Assembly (NCBI GenBank): GCA_026394555.1
Contig: JAPKXZ010000074.1
Location: forward strand, 92,424 to 156,423
DNA length: 64,000 nucleotides
Direction: 5' to 3'
Source: Methanothrix sp.
GTDB taxonomy: Archaea > Halobacteriota > Methanosarcinia > Methanotrichales > Methanotrichaceae
Positions 1 through 6,757 of the stretch are shown in pieces (position 1 is the first letter of the stretch; every line of letters begins with the position of its first letter). A program made the position numbers and the translations under genes. The notes under the pieces are model-generated. The model was not told where the DNA came from. It was given only the letters and a program-made list of their open reading frames with translations, and searched no databases.

Positions 1-100
1 GCCGTCATTGTGAGGATCTGGAAGAAGGGCGACTAATTGTGGATAGCTACTTGCCGGGCTAAAAGCCATGATTGTGAGAGGATAATGTGCCTTTGTGAGC

Positions 101-180
101 GGCAAATCGTTCTTCGCGTCTTCGCGGCTTCGCGTGAGATTCAAACAGGGTCCGGTTTCACGCGAAGCTGCGAAGTTCCG
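101..180. repeat. Dispersed palindromic repeat, family A, copy 1
   Basis: This stretch contains iterated CTTCGCG units and an inverted repeat: GCTTCGCGTGA at 127-137 pairs with TCACGCGAAGC at 158-168 around a 20-nt loop. Three closely similar copies lie near 1452, 4425 and 43240. This copy sits downstream of the stop of the minus-strand HicB gene, about 80 bp away. An open frame crosses it, but it consists of repeat sequence and shows no protein character. A role as a 3'-end structure is only an inference. Confidence 0.7.
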
Positions 181-260
181 ATAATTAAAGAAGATCTTCT
201 ACAGAAAAGTCATTTCTGACCAGGATCTTAATAAGTCGTTCTCCCGATGTCACCGGAAGC

Positions 261-476
261 TTAACAGACATCGGCCAGCTCCACTTTAAGGATCTCAGAA
301 TTGGAGCGCACCATCAGATCATAGCTCAGAACTTCTATTACAAGCCCAATTGCCTCCTTGATGTTTGCCAGAGCTTCCTCTTTCGTTTCGCACTGACTTA
401 TGGCACCCGGCAATTCGAGGCATCGAACCGTATAACCCCCCTCATCCTGCGGTTCGAGGATAACTGTGTATTTCAT
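261..476 (-). CDS. HicB-like antitoxin (orphan)
   Basis: The 71-residue protein begins MKYTVILEPQDEGGYTV and continues with LELPGAISQCETKEEALANI, the typical HicB fold (a partial RNase H-like domain) seen in HicAB type II toxin-antitoxin systems. HicB normally neutralises the HicA mRNA interferase. The protein is short and ends after the core domain, with no C-terminal ribbon-helix-helix DNA-binding part. No HicA-like ORF (about 60 residues with a conserved His) is visible on either side: 477-590 and 1-260 hold no candidate. It is therefore probably an orphan. A TATA-like box about 29 bp before the ATG suggests a leaderless message. Confidence 0.75.
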   Translation of the reverse strand: MKYTVILEPQDEGGYTVRCLELPGAISQCETKEEALANIKEAIGLVIEVLSYDLMVRSNSEILKVELADVC

Positions 477-500
477 AGTGATAATAGTTGATGGAAGTTA

Positions 501-510
501 TATTTATAAC
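501..510 (-). promoter_or_regulatory. TATA-like box for the HicB gene
   Basis: On the minus strand this reads GTTATAAATA, centred about 29 bp upstream of the HicB ATG at 476. There is no clear Shine-Dalgarno sequence before that ATG, so a leaderless transcript is likely. Confidence 0.45.
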
Positions 511-590
511 AGGACACACTGCAGAACTCATCGGGCAATTTAACGTCAAAGGAATTGATCCCGGAGTAAATGTCTTCGCGAATTGAAACA

Positions 591-1253
591 TTATGGAGGG
601 CTGCACACTTTGCATGGTACATATCCCTGGTTTCGAGCATCCTGAGAGCTGTTGAACTTGATCACGTTTCCGGGACTTATTTCCTTGACCCACTGGCAGC
701 AAGAATAGTGATATTTCCGGGATGATGTACTGCCAACAAGCGAACCATCAGAACATGACCCAGAATCGTTGATACCCGGAGAATCTTTCCTGCAAGCGGT
801 TGACGGGATGGTCCAATTCCACCAGGTGGCCGGATCAAATTCATTATTCTTGAAATCCCAAATGCAGGCATGACCGGAGTCAACCAGCATCCGGTTAAAG
901 TTCGCTAGCGTACCATCTTGCTTTTGGAGAAATACAACGGCTACCCAACGGCAATATCGATCCTTTCCTGTATCGTCATCGAGGTCCAGGGAGACGAAGC
1001 TGCCATTCAATACCTGGTAAGCATAATTCCTCGAATCCAAGCCTTTTGGAGTGCTCATTTCAGGAGAATCAACATCAGCTAGCCGAACTGTGATATTGCC
1101 TATCCTGCTATCGTAGCCTTGGATCTGGACGTGGATTGTATCGCCATCCACAACATTGGTCACAATGCCATAGGCTTCTCCGGGCGCTGCGAAAACCAGT
1201 GGCGACAGCAATAACGCCGGCAGAATCGAGATAAGGATTATTTCATTTCTCAT
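591..1253 (-). CDS. Secreted thermonuclease-family (SNase-like) protein
   Basis: This is a 220-residue protein of the staphylococcal nuclease family. An N-terminal hydrophobic stretch (MRNEIILISILPALLLSPLV followed by FAAPG) is a signal peptide. The SNase core follows: VVDGDTIHV, then VRLADVDSPE (catalytic Arg and Asp region), then KDRYCRWVAVVF. The C-terminal 45 residues have the pattern YHYSCCQWV...FNSSQDARNQGY and end PCKVC; this Cys-rich tail resembles the Ada-type metal-binding motif often fused to exported SNase domains. It likely acts outside the cytoplasmic membrane on nucleic acids. I chose the ATG at 1253 rather than the one at 1274 because the signal peptide begins there and GGGAAAG precedes it. 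The last residues of the family core are intact. Confidence 0.8.
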   Translation of the reverse strand: MRNEIILISILPALLLSPLVFAAPGEAYGIVTNVVDGDTIHVQIQGYDSRIGNITVRLADVDSPEMSTPKGLDSRNYAYQVLNGSFVSLDLDDDTGKDRYCRWVAVVFLQKQDGTLANFNRMLVDSGHACIWDFKNNEFDPATWWNWTIPSTACRKDSPGINDSGSCSDGSLVGSTSSRKYHYSCCQWVKEISPGNVIKFNSSQDARNQGYVPCKVCSPP

Positions 1254-1451
1254 TAGGAGTCTTTCCCGTTCCATAAATCCGTTTATCTATCTCATGAAAA
1301 ACATTACAAAATATGGCTCGTCGCCATCATCGATGACTTTGTATTGCGCCTTCTCCAGAGCTGCCTGGATGTATTCCGCGAACATATCAATATCCTATTT
1401 GAGTTTCAAAGGATATGAAATATGCGATTCAGATTTCAGGTGCTTGTAAAC

Positions 1452-1545
1452 AGCTAATCGTTCTTCGCGGCTTCGCGCCTTCGCGTGAAAACGGACCTGG
1501 GTTGAATCTCACGCGGAGTGGCGAAGTCAAAACATTGGCTTATTT
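1452..1545. repeat. Dispersed palindromic repeat, family A, copy 2
   Basis: The sequence contains CTAATCGTTCTTCGCGGCTT, then CTTCGCGTGAAA pairing loosely with TCTCACGCGGAG, then AAAACATTGGCTTATTTC. It abuts the stop codon of the minus-strand gene ending at 1546. The rest of 1254-1451 is an AT-rich spacer with no gene that I can see, except a short element (ATATGGCTCGTCGCCAT, near 1311) that recurs near 2872 and 2978. Confidence 0.7.
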
Positions 1546-2100
1546 CTATATTGCCTCTTTCTGCCCCATCAGTTGAATCATCGTCCCCACAATTTCGTCA
1601 TGCTCTGAACAATTGACCGCAAAATTCAATCGGTCGGGATAGATGGAGAAGAGAACCTGCGGGATGTGGGAGTTGCAGTCATCCAATGCCATCTGCAGTT
1701 CACGATACTCGCGATTGGTGACCAGGAGCTGATCGCGATACTCTTCTTCCTGGTCCAGAGACTCCATAGGGTTCTTCTCGTCAATCGTGCTGTCAACAAC
1801 CAGATCGCACTGCCACTCCAATACCAGGGCCCGGTTCTCCCAGTAATATGTATCAGGCGGGATCAAATCCTGCAATATCTTCAGATCCTCCAGGGGCACA
1901 AGCCACTCTCTCGCCTGTACTTCTTCCGGCAAATCCCCTTCGATGCTTATCAACGAAGAGACAGGCCCCGAGGTTAGATTCAGATCGCCCATGTCAAACG
2001 ATATCTTAACCGGCGAGTTCCTCATGGCTTTGAGGGCAAAATAAAGCCGGCCGGGATTGAGTATTTCGATTGCCTTCTCATAAATTATATCGTCTTCCAT
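1546..2100 (-). CDS. Hypothetical protein, 184 aa
   Basis: I do not recognise this acidic 184-residue protein. It has no signal peptide and no membrane segment, so it is probably cytoplasmic. Residues 1-70 alternate helix-like and strand-like segments (AIEILNPGRLYFALKAM, then VKISFDMGDLNL, then SSLISIEGDLPEE), a pattern loosely reminiscent of one unit of a sliding-clamp fold, but no family signature supports that. The middle region (about 105-140) is rich in Glu, Gln and Asp and may be helical. The ATG at 2100 lacks a Shine-Dalgarno sequence, and a TATA box lies 27 bp upstream, so the gene is likely leaderless. A family A repeat follows its stop directly. Confidence 0.6.
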   Translation of the reverse strand: MEDDIIYEKAIEILNPGRLYFALKAMRNSPVKISFDMGDLNLTSGPVSSLISIEGDLPEEVQAREWLVPLEDLKILQDLIPPDTYYWENRALVLEWQCDLVVDSTIDEKNPMESLDQEEEYRDQLLVTNREYRELQMALDDCNSHIPQVLFSIYPDRLNFAVNCSEHDEIVGTMIQLMGQKEAI

Positions 2101-2120
2101 GATTTATGTATTTGTTGCAA

Positions 2121-2130
2121 CTGATATATT
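2121..2130 (-). promoter_or_regulatory. TATA-like box for the gene starting at 2100
   Basis: The minus strand reads AATATATCAG. It is centred about 26 bp before the ATG at 2100, the spacing expected for an archaeal leaderless transcript. Confidence 0.45.
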
Positions 2131-2133
2131 CAA

Positions 2134-2258
2134 GTGGCGCACCGGAGGTGGGCAGGCAAAGCTGGGGTCCGCTCTTCGCCCCAGCCCGCCATTTTGTGAC
2201 CTTCCCCGTCTTCGTTGGTACGGGTCCGCGGATTCGACAGGTGGCGAGATGAGCGGTT
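2134..2258. other. GC-rich structured intergenic block, possible RNA
   Basis: A GC-rich block of about 125 bp stands out inside a 330-bp AT-rich divergent spacer. GCTGGGG (2161-2167) pairs with CCCCAGC (2179-2185) around an 11-nt loop. Outside it GGTGG (2147-2151) can pair with CCGCC (2186-2190) across an internal bulge. A second hairpin is CCCGT (2205-2209) with ACGGG (2220-2224). Short open frames cross it on both strands but look like translated structure rather than protein. It may be a small RNA or a dispersed element; neither SRP RNA nor RNase P motifs are visible. Confidence 0.3.
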
Positions 2259-2361
2259 ATAATCAAGTGCACAGTTTATGGTTATTAATTATTTAAATAG
2301 AAATTTAGTTTGCAATTAATTATGATATATCGTCACATTGGCGACTCAACTCTTTAGAAAA

Positions 2362-2369
2362 ATTTATAT
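2362..2369 (+). promoter_or_regulatory. TATA box for the lamin-tail protein gene
   Basis: ATTTATAT is preceded by an A-rich BRE-like stretch (AGAAAA). It would start transcription near 2390, leaving a leader of about 40 nt that contains the GGAG at 2421-2424. Confidence 0.45.
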
Positions 2370-2432
2370 TACTGAAGTGTGATCAGTACTAAAAATACTA
2401 AACTGCGGAAAAGTAAATCTGGAGAAATAAAG

Positions 2433-2858
2433 ATGAATAACCGAATATTTGCAGGGGCGCTAATCTCCCTTGCCGTCCTGATTCTGGGAGCGGCATTGGT
2501 GCAGGGCGCAACAGAGAGCGGTATCGCCATAACAAATGCCAATTTTGCGGCCCCAAGCCCGGAGAAAGAGAACTTGGATGAGGAATGGGTGGAGATATCC
2601 AATCTGGGCACCGCAGATGTCAGCCTGGCCGGCTGGACGCTGGAGGATGCGCAGAATCACACCTACAAGTTCCCGGATTTCAGCTTGAAGGCCGGGGCCA
2701 AGGCCAAAATTCGCACGGGAATAGGAAATGACACTACCGAAGATCTCTTCTGGAACCGCGGCTCACCCATCTGGAACAATGATGGCGATGTGGCTACCTT
2801 AACGGATGCTTCAGGCAGCATAGTCTCTCGCTATCCTGAGGAGGCAAAGGCAGCTTAA
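2433..2858 (+). CDS. Secreted lamin-tail-domain protein
   Basis: The 141-residue product has an N-terminal signal peptide (MNNRIFAGALISLAVLILGA then ALVQG) followed by one lamin-tail (LTD) immunoglobulin-like domain. The domain is recognisable from EEWVEISNLGTADVSLAGWT, the downstream Y-K-F-P segment and W-N-N-D-G-D-V-A-T-L. LTD domains are found on many exported prokaryotic proteins, often joined to nucleases or anchors, but here the domain stands alone, so a structural or adhesive role outside the cell is only a guess. I chose the ATG at 2433 because GGAG lies 8 nt upstream and the signal peptide starts there; a GTG at 2379 would add 18 charged residues in front of the signal peptide. Confidence 0.8.
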   Translation: MNNRIFAGALISLAVLILGAALVQGATESGIAITNANFAAPSPEKENLDEEWVEISNLGTADVSLAGWTLEDAQNHTYKFPDFSLKAGAKAKIRTGIGNDTTEDLFWNRGSPIWNNDGDVATLTDASGSIVSRYPEEAKAA

Positions 2859-2861
2859 ATA

Positions 2862-2868
2862 TTTTTTT
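2862..2868 (+). terminator. Oligo-T terminator after the lamin-tail gene
   Basis: A run of seven T follows the stop codon at 2856-2858 within 10 nt. Archaeal RNA polymerase terminates at such T-tracts without needing a hairpin. Confidence 0.4.
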
Positions 2869-2941
2869 GGGGGCTCGTCGCTATTTTCATGGCAAATCTC
2901 GCGTTACAATATTTTTCCATTTGACTACGAAATACGATCAC

Positions 2942-3072
2942 CACAAAGTCACAAAGGCACAAAGACGACTTAATAATATGGCTCTTCGCTATTTCCAGTT
3001 GCTAACTTCAGGTTACTACGTTTTTCCAGTTGTTAGTTAGTCGCTCTGTGCGTACTCTGTGAACTCTGTGGT
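2942..3072. repeat. Inverted 'CACAAAG' repeat, family B, copy 1
   Basis: The left arm (about 2944-2970: CACAAAGTCACAAAGGCACA then AAGACGAC) is partly complementary to the right arm (about 3041-3072: GTCGCTCTGTGCGTACTCTG then TGAACTCTGTGG). The middle carries TATGGCTCTTCGCTATTTCC, a short motif also seen near 1311 and 2872. A more regular copy of the family lies at 62535-62602. The whole 2859-3197 spacer contains no convincing gene. Confidence 0.6.
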
Positions 3073-3197
3073 GGAAACGTCGTTAGCCCTTGGTTATTAT
3101 TAAGTGGCTGACGATACTACCACAACCGATCATTTTTTCGCGGGAAGAGCGCAAGTGTGAAATGCCATTCCCGCCTCCTGTTATACGGTGTATTAAG

Positions 3198-3899
3198 ATG
3201 AATCTTGAAGAAATGTCGGATATATTGAAGTCCTCCTTAGGCATTCGCGACAATATCGTGGGCGTAAGACTGTTCAAGAGCGAAGCGGAAATTCCCAAAG
3301 ATCTCAAATCTGTGGAGAAGCCCTTCCATTACTGCGGCATGATCCAGGGGGCACGACAAGAAGGGAAAAGCTTCCTGGCCCGGGCCGACTATCACGGATG
3401 CAAGGGCGGAGCCTCGGGCCTGGGGATTGTGCAGTGCCCGGAGAACATCGCCTCAGGATCTTTGTACTTCGACAAGCTGCACAAGTGTGAGACCCCGGCG
3501 ATCGGCACCAGCATCGCCTCCAATATGCCGCGCCTCCTTCCCGGCAGCACGGTAGCCACCTACGTTGCCCCTCTGGACAAGATGGTCATGAACCCCGATG
3601 TAGTGATATTTGTAGGCAGTCCGCTTAACGCCCGGCGTATTGTGCAGGCGGTCATGTTCAAAGAGGGAGGCAGGACCAGCTTCAACACGGCGGGAATCCA
3701 GTCTTTTTGCGTGGATGCCACAGCCTCGCCCTACCTCAGAGGAGAGGTGAACATCTCTTTAGGCTGCGACGGATCTGCGAAAAACTCCGGCCTGAAAGAT
3801 GAGGATGTAGTGGTGGGCATACCCTATGCGATGATGGAAGATATCTGCACCGTCCTCAAGACGCAATACCAGGGCTGGGATAAGTTCATGAGAGGCTAG
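3198..3899 (+). CDS. DUF169 family protein
   Basis: The 233-residue cytoplasmic protein matches the DUF169 family, known in methanogens and anaerobic bacteria and of unknown biochemical role. Recognisable parts are GIRDNIVGVRLF near the start, the Cys-containing YHGCKGGASGLGI, and the C-terminal GEVNISLGCDGSAKNSG followed by DEDVVVGIPYAMMEDI. Several conserved Cys residues (HYCG, GCKGG, QSFCVDA, LGCDG) could bind a metal or cofactor; that is inference. I chose the ATG at 3198, where family similarity starts; an upstream in-frame ATG at 3090 runs through repeat sequence. It is followed after 5 bp by a universal stress protein gene, so the two are probably cotranscribed. Confidence 0.8.
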   Translation: MNLEEMSDILKSSLGIRDNIVGVRLFKSEAEIPKDLKSVEKPFHYCGMIQGARQEGKSFLARADYHGCKGGASGLGIVQCPENIASGSLYFDKLHKCETPAIGTSIASNMPRLLPGSTVATYVAPLDKMVMNPDVVIFVGSPLNARRIVQAVMFKEGGRTSFNTAGIQSFCVDATASPYLRGEVNISLGCDGSAKNSGLKDEDVVVGIPYAMMEDICTVLKTQYQGWDKFMRG

Positions 3900-3904
3900 G
3901 AATC

Positions 3905-4357
3905 ATGTTTGAAAGGATCTTGATTGCAACCGACGGCTCCAAGCATAGCGAGAGGGCCGCAGAAGCAGGAATAGAAATGGCCAGGCCCTACGGCTCAGCC
4001 GTCACCGCTCTTTTTGTTGTCGATATCGGCAAAGAGTATGGCCCCCTGGGGGACCTGATCTCAAAGGTTGCCGACGACCTGATCGCAGGCATAAGAAGCA
4101 ATCTGCAAAATCAGGGCGATGAAGCCACAAAAAGAGTAGAAGTGATGGCAGAGAAGGCAGGCATTGCCGTGACCAGAAAGATCACGGAAGGCTATCCGGC
4201 TGAGGAAATCATTGCAATCGCAAAGGAAGGCGATATGAACCTCATCGTCATGGGCGGAATCGGAGTCACTGGCCTGGAAAGGTTCCTCCTGGGCAGCGTG
4301 GCCGATAAAGTGGTCAGAAGCTCCAATATTCCCGTGCTGGTGGTGAGAAAGGAGTAG
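3905..4357 (+). CDS. Universal stress protein (UspA family)
   Basis: This 150-residue protein is a typical single-domain UspA-fold protein. It starts MFERILIATDGSKHSE, with the Asp of ATDGS that contacts the nucleotide, and ends with the ATP-binding signature G-x2-G-x9-G-S, seen as GGIG, nine residues, then GS (from about residue 117), followed by VADKVVRSSNIPVLVV. This signature predicts an ATP-binding, dimeric Usp. The gene follows the DUF169 gene by 5 bp, and both are probably in one transcript. A second Usp lies at 6320. The partner process is not evident from the sequence. Confidence 0.9.
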   Translation: MFERILIATDGSKHSERAAEAGIEMARPYGSAVTALFVVDIGKEYGPLGDLISKVADDLIAGIRSNLQNQGDEATKRVEVMAEKAGIAVTRKITEGYPAEEIIAIAKEGDMNLIVMGGIGVTGLERFLLGSVADKVVRSSNIPVLVVRKE

Positions 4358-4424
4358 GCCCGGGGGGCACTTATTGGAACGTCTCACCTGGGGCTCGCCA
4401 CTAGCACAGCCGGGCCTAATTAAA

Positions 4425-4508
4425 GCCATGAGATTCAACCGGGTCCGGTTTCACGCGAAGGCGCGAAGCCGCGAAGTAAAAACATTGGTTTATTTCGGCC
4501 TCGCTGTA
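4425..4508. repeat. Dispersed palindromic repeat, family A, copy 3
   Basis: It contains GAGATTCAACCGGGTCCGGT, then TTTCACGCGAAGGCGCGAAG, then AAAACATTGGTTTATTTCGG and CCTCGCTGT. It lies between two gene 3' ends (the stop at 4357 and the minus-strand stop at 4527) and closely matches the copy at 43240. No gene is visible in 4358-4526. Confidence 0.7.
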
Positions 4509-4526
4509 CTTGTGCTCCCATAATCG

Positions 4527-5201
4527 TCAGGGCCGTTCGCTTGGCAGGCTCCACTTGAGAAGCACTCCCTCGTCCAGCCGCTCTACACAGCTTAGGGTCA
4601 GCCGGGGGAAATTATCTTTGAACCCCGGCCCGTCCATCAGGGTGGGGGCATTCTCTCCGCCGATGAGCATCGACCCCATGTAGACATAAAGTTCATCCAC
4701 CAGGCCTAGCTTGAGGAGCGACCAGTTGAGCGTAGCCCCGCCCTCCACCATGAGACGCTTGACGCCCCGATCAAAAAGCCGGGAAAACAGCTCCGTCAGA
4801 TCGACCCGCTCTTCTCCGCATACTATTATCTCACACTTTGAGGAGAGCCTATCCAGCCGTTCCTGCGACGCAGAGTCGGTGACGGCCACGATGCACCCTG
4901 GTCCCAGTACCTTGGCATAGGACGGCGTTCTTGCCCGGCTATCGGCAATAATGCGAAGCGGGTCTTCCGGCCAACCCTTCGCCCGTCTGGCCTCGCGAGA
5001 GCTTAACGACTTCACCCTCAGGCGGGGATCGTCTGCCAGCACCGTTCCCACTCCTACCATGACAGCGTCGCTCTCTGCCCGGAGAAGGTCGACCCTGGCT
5101 CTGTCCTCCAGGCCGGAGATGCTCACCTGGCAGCGCTCAACGGAGCTGATCTTGCCGTCAGCGCTCATGGCGCTATTGATGAATACGAAGGGCCGGGTCA
5201 A
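4527..5201 (-). CDS. 2,5-diamino-6-ribosylamino-pyrimidinone 5'-phosphate reductase (RibD C-terminal type)
   Basis: The 224-residue protein has the single RibD C-terminal/dihydrofolate-reductase-like domain of archaeal and fungal Rib7-type reductases. These act early in riboflavin and F420 biosynthesis, reducing the ribosylamino side chain to ribitylamino with NAD(P)H. Key features are FINSAMSADGKIS near the start, AVMVGVGTVLADDPRL (substrate and cofactor contacts), and VKRLMVEGGATLNWSLL (nucleotide loop), ending with a strand VLLKWSL. No deaminase domain is present, as expected for archaea. The start must be the TTG at 5201: an in-frame stop lies just upstream, and the next ATG would remove the conserved FINSAM strand. 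The start abuts a divergent amidohydrolase gene, and a TATA-like site at 5224-5231 lies at leaderless distance. Confidence 0.87.
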   Translation of the reverse strand: MTRPFVFINSAMSADGKISSVERCQVSISGLEDRARVDLLRAESDAVMVGVGTVLADDPRLRVKSLSSREARRAKGWPEDPLRIIADSRARTPSYAKVLGPGCIVAVTDSASQERLDRLSSKCEIIVCGEERVDLTELFSRLFDRGVKRLMVEGGATLNWSLLKLGLVDELYVYMGSMLIGGENAPTLMDGPGFKDNFPRLTLSCVERLDEGVLLKWSLPSERP

Positions 5202-5221
5202 TGCATCTAATTAGCCAAGAG

Positions 5222-5233
5222 GTGCTAAATAGC
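5222..5233. promoter_or_regulatory. Near-palindromic TATA element, possible bidirectional promoter
   Basis: GCTAAATAGC is almost self-complementary and reads as a TATA-like box on both strands. Its centre is about 26 bp from the TTG at 5201 (minus strand) and about 27 bp from the ATG at 5255 (plus strand), the archaeal TATA-to-start spacing. One element could therefore serve two leaderless transcripts. This is an inference from spacing only. Confidence 0.4.
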
Positions 5234-5254
5234 TTGCCGGCCCATTTTTTGGAT

Positions 5255-6310
5255 ATGCCAGAAGCACGCGAGATTCTGTTGCAAGGAACCATAATCTATG
5301 GCGATGATTTCCAGGCAGAGGATGGCTACATCAGCATCCGGGATGGCATCATCCGGGAGTTTGGCTTTGAGCATGTAGACGCTGACTATGAGGGCATTGT
5401 CTGTCCGCGCTTCGTGAATGCACACGTCCATGTGGGCGACTCCGCCTTTAAGGACCCACCATTTTTGCCGCTCTCTGAGCTTGTCGGCCCGCATGGACTG
5501 AAGGCACGAATGCTGGCCCAAATGCCGCGCGCTGTTCTCGTAGAAGGCATGAGAAGAAGCCTGCAACAGATGGCGGCGTCTGGTACGTGTGCTTTTGCCG
5601 ATTTTCGGGAGGGAGGGGCAGAAGGTGCAAGCATGCTGGAAGAGGCCGTGCAGGGCCTGCCCCTTCTTGCCAGAATCCTGGGACGGCCAAGCTTGGGCCA
5701 GATAAATATCCCAAAGAGCTGCTGGGGGCTGGGAATAAGCAGCACTCGAGACCATGATCTGGACCAACTTCGTGCAGCTGTGGCGGCAGCCAGAAAGGAG
5801 GGCCAGGCGGTGGGAGTGCACGCCGGCGAAGCCGGTAATGACGATATCGACGATGCTCTTGCCCTTCATCCGGATTTCCTGGTGCACATGAACCGGGCCG
5901 GCGAGGCGGATCTGAGGGATGTGGCCCACGCCGGCATTCCGGTCGTCGTCTGTCCCAGATCCAATCTGGTGACGGGCGTAGGTCTGCCCAATGTGAAAAG
6001 AATGACGGAGCTGGGCATTACAATTGCCGTTGGAACAGATAACGTTATGATGAACTCGCCGGACATCTTTGAAGAGATGCATTTCCTTGTCAAGGCTCTG
6101 CTGCATGACGATAGACAGGTATTTAAGATGTGCACGCTAAATGGTGCTAAAATAACAGGGCTTGATCAGAGGCTGGGGTCCATTCTGGAAGGAAAAGAGG
6201 CAAAAGTGATGGTTATAGATAAAAGATCGAATAATATGTGGGGGTCGATGGCACCTCTTTCCAGCATTGTGAGAAGGGCCGGGCAGTCTGACATAATAGC
6301 TATCTTTTAG
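5255..6310 (+). CDS. Amidohydrolase-superfamily protein (chlorohydrolase/deaminase type)
   Basis: This 351-residue metal-dependent hydrolase belongs to the TRZ/ATZ or cytosine-deaminase-like group. The metal ligands are visible: NAHVHVGD after the N-terminal strand region, GVHAGE in the middle, HMNRA, and GTDN near the C-terminus. An intact composite beta-sandwich is formed by the N-terminal EILLQGTIIYG and the C-terminal GKEAKVMVID. The substrate cannot be named; deamination or hydrolysis of a cyclic nitrogen compound is usual for the family. I prefer the ATG at 5255, which matches the usual short N-terminus and lies 27 bp from a TATA element. The ATG at 5201 would add 18 residues. Two Usp genes flank this gene, and the one at 6320 follows by 9 bp. 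Confidence 0.8.
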   Translation: MPEAREILLQGTIIYGDDFQAEDGYISIRDGIIREFGFEHVDADYEGIVCPRFVNAHVHVGDSAFKDPPFLPLSELVGPHGLKARMLAQMPRAVLVEGMRRSLQQMAASGTCAFADFREGGAEGASMLEEAVQGLPLLARILGRPSLGQINIPKSCWGLGISSTRDHDLDQLRAAVAAARKEGQAVGVHAGEAGNDDIDDALALHPDFLVHMNRAGEADLRDVAHAGIPVVVCPRSNLVTGVGLPNVKRMTELGITIAVGTDNVMMNSPDIFEEMHFLVKALLHDDRQVFKMCTLNGAKITGLDQRLGSILEGKEAKVMVIDKRSNNMWGSMAPLSSIVRRAGQSDIIAIF

Positions 6311-6319
6311 AGGTTAATC

Positions 6320-6757
6320 ATGTTTAAGAAGATTCTAGTTGCAACCGACGGATCAGAGCACGGATACAGAGCGGCCAAGGTGGCATTGGAGCTGGGAAAG
6401 ATATCTGGTGGAAAGGTCAATGCGATCTATGTGGCCGACACCAACAGGACGAGCCATCTGCCGGACGATATGTTACTATTCAGCATCCGAGAGCTTCTGC
6501 TCAAAGAAGGAAAAGAGGCCTTGAAACAGGTAGAAACGCTGGCTAAGGATATGGGCGTTGCCTTTGCGAGCCTTGTGGCTGAGGGCAATCCCGGCAGCGA
6601 GATCATCAGCTATGCAGAGTCAGAAGGCATGGATATTATCATCCTGGGAGCTGTGGGGCGCACCGGTCTTGATAAGTTCCTGCTGGGCAGTGTGGCCGAA
6701 AAGGTGGTAAGAAGCTCCAAGATTCCTGTACTGACCATTCCGAGGGGAAAGACGTGA
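6320..6757 (+). CDS. Universal stress protein (UspA family)
   Basis: The 145-residue single-domain Usp starts MFKKILVATDGSEHGYRA and carries the ATP-binding signature GAVG, nine residues, then GS, followed by VAEKVVRSSKIPVLTI. It is a close relative of the Usp at 3905. Its stop codon overlaps by 4 nt the GTG start of the CBS-domain gene, so the two are translationally coupled. The gene for the amidohydrolase ends 9 bp upstream. Pairing of a nucleotide-binding Usp with an adenosyl-ligand-binding CBS protein suggests a shared energy-sensing role, which is inference. Confidence 0.9.
   Translation: MFKKILVATDGSEHGYRAAKVALELGKISGGKVNAIYVADTNRTSHLPDDMLLFSIRELLLKEGKEALKQVETLAKDMGVAFASLVAEGNPGSEIISYAESEGMDIIILGAVGRTGLDKFLLGSVAEKVVRSSKIPVLTIPRGKT

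Noticed and set aside
37-219. 60-codon open frame on the plus strand
   Set aside because: It runs through a family A repeat; the translation is repeat-derived and has no start signals or protein-like composition.
1546-2100. Sliding-clamp (PCNA) homology of the 184-residue protein
   Set aside because: Only a vague strand-helix pattern; length and motifs do not match a clamp.
2078-2296. Overlapping 64-65-codon frames on both strands
   Set aside because: They cover the GC-rich structured block; composition and lack of start signals argue against protein.
5225-6106. 293-codon minus-strand frame
   Set aside because: Fully antisense to the amidohydrolase gene, whose motifs are clear; the antisense translation resembles no family.
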